Positions 54,645 to 63,682 of a stretch of DNA of 64,000 nt are shown here, in pieces. How positions within the stretch are numbered: the stretch's first letter is position 1; the number at the start of each line of letters is the position of its first letter. Location: the NCBI RefSeq assembly GCF_900091565.1, contig NZ_FMCV01000002.1, positions 62,001-126,000 of the forward strand, given 5' to 3'. The notes beneath the pieces were generated by a model. That model was given only the letters and a program-made list of their open reading frames with translations. It searched no databases and was not told where the DNA came from. Origin of the DNA: Micromonospora marina (GTDB lineage Bacteria; Actinomycetota; Actinomycetes; Mycobacteriales; Micromonosporaceae). The translations under genes were made by a program, and so were the position numbers.

Positions 54645-55073
54645 GTGAGCGTGCAGGAAGAGACGTTCCACGGCTTCGCCAACCCCGTCGACCCCTCGCC
54701 CGCCGAGCTTCGGGCGTGGGCCTATCAGCCGGATTCCGTGCCGCTGACCTCGATGCCGCCGGACTGGGATCTGCTGGTCGCCGGTGACCACCTGGTGCAG
54801 ACGTTGTTCGACCTGGCCATGGATCAGGGTTGCCCGGCGCGGCGGTTCACGCTGCACTGCCTCTACATCTATGCCGCCGACGGCATCCGGACGAACTTCC
54901 GCGCCCATCCCAAGCGCCGGTTCCGCAAACTGGTCGAACAGGCCGAGAAGTCCGGCGACGAACTGATGCGCAACTGGGCGCACAACAGCCGGGTACTGCT
55001 CGCCCGGCCGGATCTGTTCGTCTACCGGGACTGGTGCGAGGGCGGCCTGGTCCGGGAGAACCGCCGCCTCTGA
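54645..55073 (+). CDS. Conserved-looking hypothetical protein
   Basis: Soluble protein of 142 aa (MSVQEETFHGFANPVDPSPA, WDLLVAGDHLVQTLFDLAMD, LHCLYIYAADGIRTNFRAHP, RDWCEGGLVRENRRL). It is rich in aromatic residues and looks folded. The family is not recognised. Start GTG 54645 after GGAAGG. It is a single-gene unit with a terminator on each side. Confidence 0.7.
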   Translation: MSVQEETFHGFANPVDPSPAELRAWAYQPDSVPLTSMPPDWDLLVAGDHLVQTLFDLAMDQGCPARRFTLHCLYIYAADGIRTNFRAHPKRRFRKLVEQAEKSGDELMRNWAHNSRVLLARPDLFVYRDWCEGGLVRENRRL

Positions 55074-55107
55074 CGCCTCGACCGCCTCGCCACCCCGGAT
55101 GGCGAAC

Positions 55108-55136
55108 GGGCCGGGATCCCCCGTGGATCCCGGCCC
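55108..55136. terminator. Bidirectional terminator
   Basis: GGGCCGGGATCC (55108-55119) pairs with GGATCCCGGCCC (55125-55136) around a 5-nt loop, in the gap between convergent stops at 55073 and 55153. Confidence 0.78.
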
Positions 55137-55152
55137 GCACGTCGGCGGATCG

Positions 55153-55359
55153 TCAGGTCGACCCGCCCTGCTTCCGGCGCCGTTCGTCGTCCCGTGCCCG
55201 GTCCACACCGTGGTCCGTCTGGTCGGCGAAGCGCCCTTCCTTGACCTTGTCGCTGAAGCGTCCCTCGGTGACCCGGTCGAACCGCTCGCGCACGTTCTCG
55301 GCCACTTTCTCCAGCCGTTCCTCCGCGCGCTCAGCCACCTTCTTCGCCGGTTCCGTCAT
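55153..55359 (-). CDS. Small charged helical protein
   Basis: A 68-aa highly charged protein (MTEPAKKVAERAEERLEKVA, ENVRERFDRVTEGRFSDKVK, HGVDRARDDERRRKQGGST), probably one long amphipathic helix. The repeated VTEGRFSDK / VKEGRFADQ is notable. Start ATG 55359 after GGGGGAG. It resembles short antitoxin-like or stress proteins in composition only. Confidence 0.6.
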   Translation of the reverse strand: MTEPAKKVAERAEERLEKVAENVRERFDRVTEGRFSDKVKEGRFADQTDHGVDRARDDERRRKQGGST

Positions 55360-55472
55360 GACTCCCCCCGCCAGCCCGGAATCCGCTTTGGGGGCTTTTG
55401 CCCCTGCACAAGAGCCTAGTTGACAGCGCTCTGCCGTACGCCGCTTTCCCCTGACCCGGCCCGCGAACCGGC

Positions 55473-55515
55473 GAAGGCCGGCGCGGCCCCGGGGGAGCGG
55501 GGCGCGCCGGCCTTC
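55473..55515 (-). terminator. Terminator of the dnaK operon
   Basis: GAAGGCCGGCGCG (55473-55485) pairs with CGCGCCGGCCTTC (55503-55515), 11 bp past the hspR stop. Confidence 0.8.
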
Positions 55516-55525
55516 AGGCACCAGG

Positions 55526-55966
55526 TCAGCGGTCGGGCGTACGGCGTGGACGCCAGACGACGAGCGCGGTGGACGTGCGGTTGGTGGGCACGAGGTCGCC
55601 GCGGGGGAAGCCGCCGAGCGACTCCAGCTCGGCGATCCGCCGGTACGCGGCATCCAGCTCCGCCTCCAGCCGGGCGACGCGCTGCTGCGCCTCTTCGAGC
55701 AGCCGCTCCAACCCGATGATCCGCTTCACCCCGGCCAGGTTGATCCCGTCGTCCTGGCTGAGCCGCTGCACCTCGCGGAGCAGCACCACGTCCCGGACGC
55801 TGTAGCGGCGACCTCCGCCGGACGCCCGGCCGGCCTGCACCAGGCCCAGCCGGTCGTACTGGCGCAGCGTCTGCGGGTGCATCCCCGCCATCCGCGCGGC
55901 CACCGAGATCATCAAAACCTTGGCCTCGTTAGCCGGGTCACCCGAGCTGACGTACTCCTCCGACAT
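55526..55966 (-). CDS. hspR: Heat-shock repressor HspR (MerR family)
   Basis: Protein of 146 aa that represses dnaK and clpB through HAIR sites, with DnaK as co-repressor in Streptomyces. The MerR helix-turn-helix is clear: LMISVAARMAGMHPQTLRQY, DRLGLVQAGRASGGGRRYSV, and the wing DVVLLREVQRLSQDDGINLA. A coiled coil follows (RLLEEAQQRVARLEAELDAA). Start ATG 55966. It is the last gene of dnaK-grpE-dnaJ-hspR, 24 nt after dnaJ. Confidence 0.95.
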   Translation of the reverse strand: MSEEYVSSGDPANEAKVLMISVAARMAGMHPQTLRQYDRLGLVQAGRASGGGRRYSVRDVVLLREVQRLSQDDGINLAGVKRIIGLERLLEEAQQRVARLEAELDAAYRRIAELESLGGFPRGDLVPTNRTSTALVVWRPRRTPDR

Positions 55967-55990
55967 GCCCGCTCACCTCCGCTGCCGCCG

Positions 55991-57181
55991 TCAACTGAAT
56001 CGACGTACCCGCGCGTCGAGATGTTCCCGCGCGGCGGGCGGAGTCTGCGCCGCGAAGGTCTCCAGCGCCGCCCGCGCCTCGTCCGAGACCTTCGCCGGGA
56101 CCACCACGTCGAGCGTGACCAGCAGGTCACCGGCGCGGCCGTCCTTGCGTACGACGCCCTTGCCGCGGGCGCGCAGCACCCGCCCACTGGGCGTACCCGG
56201 TGGCACCCGCAGGGTCACCGTCCCGTCCAGGGTCGGTACACGCAGGTCCGTGCCGAGAACCGCCTCGGCGTACGTGACCGGGACGCTCAGGGTCAGGTCG
56301 TCCCCGGTGCGCCCGAACAGCTCGTCCGGGCGGACCTTCACCTGCACGAACAGGTCGCCCGCCGGGCCGCCCCGCTCGCCGGGCTCACCCCGGCCGGCCA
56401 GGCGGATCCGCTGCCCGTCGGCCACCCCGGCCGGGAAGCGGACGTGCAGGGTGCGGGTCTTGGTGACCCCGCCGGTGCCGTGGCACTCCGGGCACTTCTC
56501 CTCGACGACCGTGCCGACGCCCTGACAGTTGCGGCACGGCTCGGAGAAGCTGAACGACCCCTGGTTACGGGTGGTCACCCCGGCGCCGTGGCAGACCGGG
56601 CAGGCCACCGGCTGGGTGCCGGGCTTCGCGCCGTTGCCGTGGCAGGTGTCGCAGACCCCGGGCGCGCGCAGCGTCAGCGGCAGCGTGACGCCGTGAACCG
56701 CGTCGGTGAAGTCGAGCGCCACCTCGGTCTCGACGTCCCGGCCGCGGGCCGGGCCGCGCGGACGCGCCGGACCGCCGCCGCCACCGCCGCCGGAGAAGAT
56801 CGAGCTGAACAGGTCGGTGAAACCGCCGCCGCCGCTGAACCGGCTGTCGCCGCCGCCGGCACCGCCGCCGAACAGGTCGGAGACGTCGAACGGCATGCCG
56901 CCCGGCTGGCCCGCGCCGCGGGCGTTGCGCCGGAAGGCGCCGGAGCCGAACAGCGAGCGCATCTCGTCGTACTCGCGGCGCTTCTTCTCGTCACCGAGCA
57001 CCGCGTACGCCTCGGAGACGGTCTTGAACCGCTCCTCGGCGCCGGTGTCGCCGGGGTTGTGGTCCGGGTGCGACTCCCGGGCCAACCTGCGGTACGCCTT
57101 CTTGATCTCGTCCGAGGAGGCGGACTTGTCCACGCCCAACGCGGCGTAGTAGTCCTTCTCGATCCAGTCCTTGGAACTCAC
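55991..57181 (-). CDS. dnaJ: Co-chaperone DnaJ
   Basis: Hsp40 of 396 aa that stimulates DnaK ATPase. Order: J domain with SHPDHNPGD (HPD loop at about residues 42-44), Gly/Phe-rich segment ([14 protein letters not shown]), four zinc motifs [24 protein letters not shown] and CPECHGTG, then the substrate-binding C-terminal domains. The start is GTG 57181 ([17 protein letters not shown]); the frame extends 6 codons upstream. It follows grpE by 79 nt that hold a strong hairpin. Confidence 0.96.
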   Translation of the reverse strand: MSSKDWIEKDYYAALGVDKSASSDEIKKAYRRLARESHPDHNPGDTGAEERFKTVSEAYAVLGDEKKRREYDEMRSLFGSGAFRRNARGAGQPGGMPFDVSDLFGGGAGGGDSRFSGGGGFTDLFSSIFSGGGGGGGPARPRGPARGRDVETEVALDFTDAVHGVTLPLTLRAPGVCDTCHGNGAKPGTQPVACPVCHGAGVTTRNQGSFSFSEPCRNCQGVGTVVEEKCPECHGTGGVTKTRTLHVRFPAGVADGQRIRLAGRGEPGERGGPAGDLFVQVKVRPDELFGRTGDDLTLSVPVTYAEAVLGTDLRVPTLDGTVTLRVPPGTPSGRVLRARGKGVVRKDGRAGDLLVTLDVVVPAKVSDEARAALETFAAQTPPAAREHLDARVRRFS

Positions 57182-57215
57182 CGGTCCACCCCCTTCCACG
57201 GGTCGAACCCCGGTC

Positions 57216-57246
57216 GTCCCGCCCGCCCGGTGCGGGCGGGCGGGAC
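57216..57246 (-). terminator. Intra-operon hairpin between grpE and dnaJ
   Basis: GTCCCGCCCGCCC (57216-57228) pairs perfectly with GGGCGGGCGGGAC (57234-57246) over loop GGTGC. There is no U tract; it could attenuate transcription or stabilise the upstream dnaK-grpE mRNA. Confidence 0.6.
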
Positions 57247-57260
57247 GTCACGGGTCGGCA

Positions 57261-57989
57261 CTACTCCGGGTCCGCGACCGCGACCATGGCGGGCCGCAGC
57301 AGCCGCTCGCCGAGCTGGTAACCGCGGCGCATGACCTGGACGCAGGTCGGTTCCGTCACGTCGGCGGAGGTCTGGTGCGCCACCGCCTCGTGCCGGGTCG
57401 GGTCGAACGGGTCGCCCGTCTCGCCGAACGCGGTCAGGCCGAACTTGGCGAGCGCACCGGTGAGCTGCTCGGCCACGCTGCCGAACGGACCCACCAGGTC
57501 GCCGTGCTCGCGGGCCCGGTCCAGGTCGTCGAGGATCGGCAGCAGCGCGGTGAGCACCGCCCCGGTGGCCTGCTCCTGCACCAGGTTGCGGTCCCGGTCG
57601 ACGCGCTTGCGGTAGTTGGCGTACTCCGCGGTCACCCGCTGGAGGTCGCGGGTGCGCTCCTCCAGGTCGGTGCGGAGCGACTCCGTCTCGGCGCCGGCCG
57701 GCGCGTCCGTACCGTTCGGCTCGGCGGGCGAGTCGACCACGGCCGGACCGCTGACCTCGGCCTCGCCGCCGATCTCGTCGACCACGACCTCGGCCTCCTC
57801 GACCAGCCCTTCGGCGGGCGCGTCGGCGGCCGCGTCGGCCGCCGAGGCGTCGCTCGCCGGCTGCTCGGTCACCTTGCCGAGCTTGCGCTTGTCGCGGATG
57901 ACGACCCGGGGTTCGTCGCCGGTGTCCTTGCCGGCGCCCGGCGCCGACCCGGTGGCACCCGGGTCGGCCGCTCGTGGCTTGTCCGTCAT
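57261..57989 (-). CDS. grpE: Nucleotide exchange factor GrpE
   Basis: Releases ADP from DnaK; 242 aa. The conserved coiled coil and beta domain are residues about 100-240 (LQRVTAEYANYRKRVDRDRN, VLTALLPILDDLDRAREHGD, HEAVAHQTSADVTEPTCVQV, MRRGYQLGERLLRPAMVAVA). The first 95 residues are an acidic Ala-rich extension common in actinobacteria. Start ATG 57989, 48 nt after dnaK. Confidence 0.95.
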   Translation of the reverse strand: MTDKPRAADPGATGSAPGAGKDTGDEPRVVIRDKRKLGKVTEQPASDASAADAAADAPAEGLVEEAEVVVDEIGGEAEVSGPAVVDSPAEPNGTDAPAGAETESLRTDLEERTRDLQRVTAEYANYRKRVDRDRNLVQEQATGAVLTALLPILDDLDRAREHGDLVGPFGSVAEQLTGALAKFGLTAFGETGDPFDPTRHEAVAHQTSADVTEPTCVQVMRRGYQLGERLLRPAMVAVADPE

Positions 57990-58037
57990 GCGGTTACCTC
58001 ATCCCTCTGCCGTGCGAGTCGTGTCCGGGACCGGATG

Positions 58038-59903
58038 TCACTTCTTCTTGTCCTCGTCCACGATCTCCGCGTCGACCACGTCGTCGTCGCCACCGGCCTT
58101 CGGGCCACCGGCCGCACCCGCACCGGCACCCGGCCCGGCCGCACCCGGTGCGGTCTGCTCGCCCTCCTGCTGCTGGGCGTAGAGCAGCGAGCCCGCCTGC
58201 TGGGAGACCTGCGCCAGCTTCTCGTGCGCGGACTTGATCTTCTCGATGTCCTGCCCGCCGAGTGCGCTGCGCAGCTCGCCGAGCGCCTCGTTGAGCTGGT
58301 CGCGGTTCTCGCCGGGCAGCTTGTCGCCGCTCTCGGCGAGGAACTTCTCGGTCTGCCACTGGAGCGCCTCGGCCACGTTGCGGGTCTCGGCCTCCTCACG
58401 GCGGCGCTTGTCCTCGTCGGCGTGCTCCTCGGCGTCCCGGCGCATCCGCTCGATGTCGTCCTTCGGCAGCGAGGAGCCGCCGGTGATCGTCATCTTCTGC
58501 TCCTTGCCGGTGCCCAGGTCCTTGGCGTGCACGTTCACGATGCCGTTGGCGTCGATGTCGAACGTGACCTCGATCTGCGGCACGCCGCGCGGGGCCGGCG
58601 GGAGACCGGTCAGCTCGAAGGTGCCGAGCTTCTTGTTGTAGGCGGCGATGTCCCGCTCGCCCTGGAACACCTGGATCAGCACCGACGGCTGGTTGTCGTC
58701 GGCGGTGGTGAACACCTCGGAGCGCTTGGTCGGGATGGTGGTGTTGCGCTCGATGAGCTTGGTGAAGATGCCGCCCTTGGTCTCGATGCCCAGGCTCAGC
58801 GGGGTCACGTCGAGCAGCAGGACGTCCTTGACCTCGCCCTTGAGCACACCGGCCTGGAGCGCGGCGCCGACGGCGACGACCTCGTCCGGGTTGACGCCCT
58901 TGTTCGGGTCGCGGCCGGTGAGCTGCTTGACCAGGTCGGTCACGGCCGGCATCCGGGTCGAGCCGCCGACCAGGATGACGTGGTCGACGTCGGAGATCTT
59001 GATGCCGGCGTCCTTGACGGCCTGCTCGAACGGGCCCTTGCAGCGGTCCAGCAGGTCCTGCGTCATGCGCTGGAACTCGGCCCGGCTGAGCGTCACGTCC
59101 AGGTGCAGCGGACCGGCCGAGCCGGCGGTGATGTAGGGCAGGTTGATGTTGCTGGTGGTGGCGGCGGACAGCTCGATCTTGGCCTTCTCGGCCGCCTCCT
59201 TGAGCCGCTGCATCGCCATCTTGTCCTGCGAGAGGTCGATGCCGTGCTCGCCGCGGAACGTCTTCACCAGGTGGTCGATGATGCGCTGGTCCCAGTCGTC
59301 ACCACCGAGCTGGTTGTCACCGCTGGTGGACTTGACCTCCACCACGCCCTCGGCCAGCTCAAGCAGCGACACGTCGAAGGTGCCGCCACCGAGGTCGAAG
59401 ACCAGGACGGTCTGCTCCTTGGAGCCCTTGTCCAGGCCGTACGCCAGGGCCGCCGCGGTCGGCTCGTTCACGATCCGCAGCACGTTGAAGCCGGCGATCT
59501 CACCGGCCTCCTTGGTGGCCTGGCGCTGCCCGTCGTTGAAGTAGGCCGGGACGGTGATCACCGCGTCGGTGATCTGCTCGCCCAGGTACGCCTCGGCGTC
59601 CCGCTTGAGCTTCATCAGCGTGCGCGCCGAGATCTCCTGCGGGGTGTACTTCTTGCCGTCGATGTCGACGGTCCAGTTGGTGCCGACCTCACGCTTGACC
59701 GACCGGATGGTCCGGTCGGGGTTGGTCACCGCCTGGCGCTTGGCGACCTCACCGACGAGCACCTCGCCGTTGCGGGCGAACGCGACGATCGAGGGAGTCG
59801 TACGCGAGCCCTCGGCGTTGGCGATGACGGTGGGCTCACCGCCCTCGAGAACGCTGACGCAGGAGTTCGTCGTGCCGAGGTCGATGCCGACCGCACGTGC
59901 CAT
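58038..59903 (-). CDS. dnaK: Molecular chaperone DnaK (Hsp70)
   Basis: Hsp70 of 621 aa. The ATPase domain begins [20 protein letters not shown], with [20 protein letters not shown] and [20 protein letters not shown]. The peptide-binding domain contains [14 protein letters not shown], and the C-terminus has a Gly/Ala-rich linker and acidic end ([16 protein letters not shown]). Start ATG 59903. It leads the four-gene heat-shock operon, with a HAIR site 80 bp upstream. Confidence 0.98.
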   Translation of the reverse strand: MARAVGIDLGTTNSCVSVLEGGEPTVIANAEGSRTTPSIVAFARNGEVLVGEVAKRQAVTNPDRTIRSVKREVGTNWTVDIDGKKYTPQEISARTLMKLKRDAEAYLGEQITDAVITVPAYFNDGQRQATKEAGEIAGFNVLRIVNEPTAAALAYGLDKGSKEQTVLVFDLGGGTFDVSLLELAEGVVEVKSTSGDNQLGGDDWDQRIIDHLVKTFRGEHGIDLSQDKMAMQRLKEAAEKAKIELSAATTSNINLPYITAGSAGPLHLDVTLSRAEFQRMTQDLLDRCKGPFEQAVKDAGIKISDVDHVILVGGSTRMPAVTDLVKQLTGRDPNKGVNPDEVVAVGAALQAGVLKGEVKDVLLLDVTPLSLGIETKGGIFTKLIERNTTIPTKRSEVFTTADDNQPSVLIQVFQGERDIAAYNKKLGTFELTGLPPAPRGVPQIEVTFDIDANGIVNVHAKDLGTGKEQKMTITGGSSLPKDDIERMRRDAEEHADEDKRRREEAETRNVAEALQWQTEKFLAESGDKLPGENRDQLNEALGELRSALGGQDIEKIKSAHEKLAQVSQQAGSLLYAQQQEGEQTAPGAAGPGAGAGAAGGPKAGGDDDVVDAEIVDEDKKK

Positions 59904-59982
59904 GTTCGCTTCCTCGCTTCGTAACGGGTGAGCAGGTCAGACGGCCTGCCCGGCGGGCCGCCCGGAAGCGACCGCACCACAA

Positions 59983-60003
59983 GTTGAGTGAACTTGACTC
60001 AAT
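59983..60003. promoter_or_regulatory. HAIR element (HspR operator) of the dnaK operon
   Basis: GTTGAGT-GAACTTG-ACTCAAT is a close match to CTTGAGT-N7-ACTCAAG. It lies 80 bp before dnaK in the region shared with the divergent GTPase gene. Confidence 0.88.
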
Positions 60004-60113
60004 AGTGCCACGCGATCGCCAATCCGCAAGTCGGGGTTGAGCCGACCCGGCGCAACCCGACCGTTACTGCCGTCCGGTTGTCTTACCTTGCGTCGGTCGG
60101 GCACGCTTTAGCG

Positions 60114-61934
60114 GTGACGACGCATGGCGATTCCGCCACCCGTGCCGGCGCGCCCGCCGTCGCAGCCCGCACCGGAGCCACCACGGGCGACGACCAGCCT
60201 GCTCACGCCGCCGACGGCCTGCCCGCCGCGCTCACCGCCCTGCGCGCGGCGATCGAAGCGGCCCGCTTCCCGCTCGCCCTGCCCTCGACCGAGCCGGCCC
60301 GGCACGCCGCCACGAGCCTCACCGACCAGCTCGACGACTACCTGCTGCCCCGGCTGGCCCGGCTCGACGCCCCGCTCCTGGTGGTCGTCGGCGGCTCCAC
60401 CGGCGCCGGCAAGTCGACGCTCGTCAACAGCCTGGTCCAGGCGCGGGTCAGCGCGGCGGGCGTGCTCCGCCCCACCACCCGATCCCCGGTGCTGGTGTGC
60501 AGCCCGGCCGACGCGGCCTGGTTCCGGCAGGGCGAGCTGCTGCCCGGCCTGACCCGGACCACCGAGCCCAGCGAGCAGCCGGGCACCCTGCACCTGGTCA
60601 CCGCGCCGGCACTGCCGCCCGGCCTGGCCTTCCTCGACGCGCCCGACATCGACTCGGTGGTCGACGCGAACCGGGCGCTCGCCGGTCAGCTGCTCGCCGC
60701 CGCCGACCTCTGGCTGTTCGTCACCACCGCCGCCCGCTACGCCGACGCCGTCCCCTGGGAGCTGCTGCGCAGCGCCCGCGCCCGCGGCACCGCCGTGGCG
60801 ATGGTGCTGGACCGGGTACCCCCGGAAGCGGCCGACGAGGTCGCCGCCCACCTGTCCGAGATGCTCGCCGAGCAGGAGCTGGGCGCCTCGCCGCTGTTCG
60901 TGCTGCCGGAGACCTGGGTGGACGGGCAGGGGCTGCTGCCGGACCGGATCACCGCGCCGCTGAGCGACTGGTTCGCCCGGCTCGCCGCCGACGCCGAGGC
61001 CCGCGCCGCCGTGGTCCGGCAGACGCTCGACGGCGCGCTGGCCGCGCTGCACCCGGTCGTGGAGGAGCTGGCCGAGGCCGCCGACGAGCAGGTCACCGCC
61101 GCCGACGCGCTGGACGAGCGGGTCCAGGCCGCGTACCGGAGCGCGGAGCGCAGCGTCGACCAGGGGCTCCGCGACGGCCGGCTGCTGCGCGGCGAGGTGC
61201 TGGCCCGCTGGCAGGAGTTCATCGGCACCGGCGACTTCTTCCGCGGGCTGGAGGCCCGCATCGGGCGGCTGCGCGACCGGGTGGTCGCGGCGGTCACCGG
61301 GCGGCCCGCCCCCGCCGCGGAACTGCGTACCGCGATCGAGTCCCAGCTCGTCACGCTGCTGCGCGGGGTGGCCGCCGAGGCGGCGGAGAACGCGTACACC
61401 GGCTGGAAGGCGCACCCGGCGGGCGCGGCGCTGCTGGAGCCGGACCTGGCCCATCCCTCGGCCGACCTGCCGCAGCGGGCCGAGCAGCTGGTCCGCGACT
61501 GGCAGCGCGGCGTGCTGGAGCTGGTCCGGGTCGAGGGCGGCGACAGGCGGTTCGTGGCCCGCACGGCCGCGTACGCGGTGAACGCCACCGGCCTCGCCGT
61601 CATGATCGGCGTGTTCGCCTCCACCGCGTTCATCCCGACCGGGCTGGAGGTAGCCGCGGGCACCGGCACGGCGGTGGCCGGGCAGACCGTGCTCCAGGCG
61701 ATCTTCGGCGACCAGGCGGTCCGCAACCTGGCCCGCAAGGCCCGCGCCGACCTGCTCGACCGGGTCGGCAAGCTGCTGGCCGAGGAGGCCGCCCGCTTCC
61801 TGAGCCGCACCGAGGCCGAGCGCCCGGCCGCCAACTCCGGTGCGGCGCTGCGCTGGGCCGCCGTCGAGGTCGAGCGGGCCCGGCACCGCAGCGGCCTGTT
61901 CCCGCCGGCCACCGAGCAGGAAATTCGCCCGTGA
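60114..61934 (+). CDS. Dynamin-like/YfjP-type GTPase, first of a pair
   Basis: Protein of 606 aa. The G1 loop is VVVGGSTGAGKSTLVNSLVQ (about residue 94), G3 is LAFLDAPDIDSVVD; the G4 site AMVLDRVP lacks the usual NKxD. A hydrophobic hairpin near residues 485-530 (TGLAVMIGVFASTAFIPTGL, then EVAAGTGTAVAGQTVL) suggests membrane insertion. The layout suits bacterial dynamin-like membrane remodelling or stress proteins. Start is GTG 60114 without a clear ribosome site, so it may be leaderless. It is followed after 16 nt by the partner GTPase. Confidence 0.8.
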   Translation: MTTHGDSATRAGAPAVAARTGATTGDDQPAHAADGLPAALTALRAAIEAARFPLALPSTEPARHAATSLTDQLDDYLLPRLARLDAPLLVVVGGSTGAGKSTLVNSLVQARVSAAGVLRPTTRSPVLVCSPADAAWFRQGELLPGLTRTTEPSEQPGTLHLVTAPALPPGLAFLDAPDIDSVVDANRALAGQLLAAADLWLFVTTAARYADAVPWELLRSARARGTAVAMVLDRVPPEAADEVAAHLSEMLAEQELGASPLFVLPETWVDGQGLLPDRITAPLSDWFARLAADAEARAAVVRQTLDGALAALHPVVEELAEAADEQVTAADALDERVQAAYRSAERSVDQGLRDGRLLRGEVLARWQEFIGTGDFFRGLEARIGRLRDRVVAAVTGRPAPAAELRTAIESQLVTLLRGVAAEAAENAYTGWKAHPAGAALLEPDLAHPSADLPQRAEQLVRDWQRGVLELVRVEGGDRRFVARTAAYAVNATGLAVMIGVFASTAFIPTGLEVAAGTGTAVAGQTVLQAIFGDQAVRNLARKARADLLDRVGKLLAEEAARFLSRTEAERPAANSGAALRWAAVEVERARHRSGLFPPATEQEIRP

Positions 61935-61950
61935 ACGCGAGGACGGCACC

Positions 61951-63630
61951 GTGAGCAACATCGTGGGACGGATGCGCGAGGCGATACGGGGTGAGCAGCG
62001 GGTCGACCCGGACGCCCTGATCGAACGGCTCACCGCGATCCAGCGGTTCCTGGGCGCGGTGGACGGCCACGTGCCGGACGCCCAGCTCGTCGCCGCGCAC
62101 ACAGTGGTCGAGCGCGCCGGTGACCGGCTGGCCCTCTCCGGCCGGCACACGGTGGTCGCGCTCGCCGGTGCGACCGGCAGCGGCAAGTCGAGCCTGTTCA
62201 ACTCGCTGGCGCGGCTCGACCTCTCCCCGGTGGGCGTACGCCGGCCCACCACGGGTGTCGCGCACGCCTGCGTGTGGGGCCCGCTGGACGGTGCGGTCCG
62301 GCTGCTCGACTGGGTCGGGGTGCTGCCCCGGCACCGGTTCGTCCGGGAGAGCCCGCTCGACGGCGACGACGAGTCGAACCTGCACGGCCTGGTCCTGCTC
62401 GACCTGCCGGACTTCGACTCGGTGCAGCACGGGCACCGGCTGGAGGTCGACCGCCTGCTCGGCCTGGTCGACCTGGTGGTCTGGGTGGTCGACCCGCAGA
62501 AGTACGCCGACCGCGTGATCCACACCAGCTACCTGCGTGAGTTCCACAGGCACAAGGACGTCACAGTCGTGGTGCTCAACCAGGCCGACCGGCTGCACCC
62601 GACCGAGTTGCCGAAGGTCCTCGACGACCTGCGCCGGCTGCTCGACGCCGACGGGCTGGGCGGGGTGCCGCTGCTGCCGACCGTCGCGGTGGACCCGAAC
62701 GGGCTGGACGGGCTGCGGGCCGAACTGGAGCGTACGGTCGCCGAACGGCAGGCCGCCCTGCGCCGGCTCTCCGGCGACGTGGACGCCGTGGTGGCCGATC
62801 TCGAACCGCTCGTGGGGCCGGAGCCGCCGCGCACCCGGCCCGGTGACGCCTCGGCGCAGGAGCTGACCCGGGCCCTGGCCGGGGCGGCCGGGGTGCCGAC
62901 CGTGGCGCAGGCGGTCGAGGGCGCGTACCGGCACCGGGCGGTCGGCAACACCGGCTGGCCGCTGCTGCGGAGCTGGCGGAAGCTGCGGCCGGATCCGCTG
63001 CGCCGGTTGCACCTGCCCGGACAGGATCCGGACGCACCGGCGGAGAGCCTGGTCGCGGCCACCTCCGTACCCGATCCGACAGCCGCACAGCGCTCGGCGC
63101 TGACGCTGGCGATCCGCGCGGTGGCCGACCGGTCCGGCGCCGGTCTGCCGGCGCCGTGGCCGACGGCGGTGACCGCCGCGGCGCGGGCCCGGCAGGCCGA
63201 CCTGCCGGGTGCGCTCGACCACGCGGTCGCCGCGACCGACCTCGGCATGGACCGGCGGCCTGCCTGGTGGCGGGTGGTCGGCGTGCTCCAGTGGGTGGTC
63301 ACCCTGGCCGCGCTGGCCGGCCTGGCGTGGCTGCTCCTCGGGTACGCGCTGCGCCTGCTCGGCCTGCCGGAGCTGGAGCACCCGACGCTCGGCGTGGTGC
63401 CCTGGCCCACCGTCCTGCTGCTCGGTGGCCTGCTGGCCGGGCTGGTCGTCGCGGCGGTCACCCGGCCGGTGGTGGGGTGGGCCGCCCGGCGGGCCCGGCG
63501 GCGGGCCGAGGAGCGCCTGCTCACCTCGGTGGGCAGCATCGGGGAGAAGTACGTGCTGGACCCGGTCTGGGCGGTGCTGGCGCGCTACGGCACGGCCCGG
63601 GACGCGCTACGTGAGGCGGAACGGCGCTGA
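61951..63630 (+). CDS. Dynamin-like/YfjP-type GTPase, second of a pair
   Basis: Protein of 559 aa. G1 is ALAGATGSGKSSLFNSLARL (about residue 70), the switch Thr lies in RPTTGVAHACVWG, G3 is LLDLPDFDSVQHGH, and G4 is a true VVLNQADRLHP. Two C-terminal helices (VLQWVVTLAALAGLAWLLLG, WPTVLLLGGLLAGLVVAAVT) anchor it. It differs from its neighbour in keeping G4. The tandem arrangement resembles other paired dynamin-like genes such as IniA/IniC. Start GTG 61951 after GAGGA. Confidence 0.82.
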   Translation: MSNIVGRMREAIRGEQRVDPDALIERLTAIQRFLGAVDGHVPDAQLVAAHTVVERAGDRLALSGRHTVVALAGATGSGKSSLFNSLARLDLSPVGVRRPTTGVAHACVWGPLDGAVRLLDWVGVLPRHRFVRESPLDGDDESNLHGLVLLDLPDFDSVQHGHRLEVDRLLGLVDLVVWVVDPQKYADRVIHTSYLREFHRHKDVTVVVLNQADRLHPTELPKVLDDLRRLLDADGLGGVPLLPTVAVDPNGLDGLRAELERTVAERQAALRRLSGDVDAVVADLEPLVGPEPPRTRPGDASAQELTRALAGAAGVPTVAQAVEGAYRHRAVGNTGWPLLRSWRKLRPDPLRRLHLPGQDPDAPAESLVAATSVPDPTAAQRSALTLAIRAVADRSGAGLPAPWPTAVTAAARARQADLPGALDHAVAATDLGMDRRPAWWRVVGVLQWVVTLAALAGLAWLLLGYALRLLGLPELEHPTLGVVPWPTVLLLGGLLAGLVVAAVTRPVVGWAARRARRRAEERLLTSVGSIGEKYVLDPVWAVLARYGTARDALREAERR

Positions 63631-63682
63631 ACCCGGCGTGCTGACCGGTGTGGCGGCGGCCGGTGCGGCGTAGGGTCGATGC

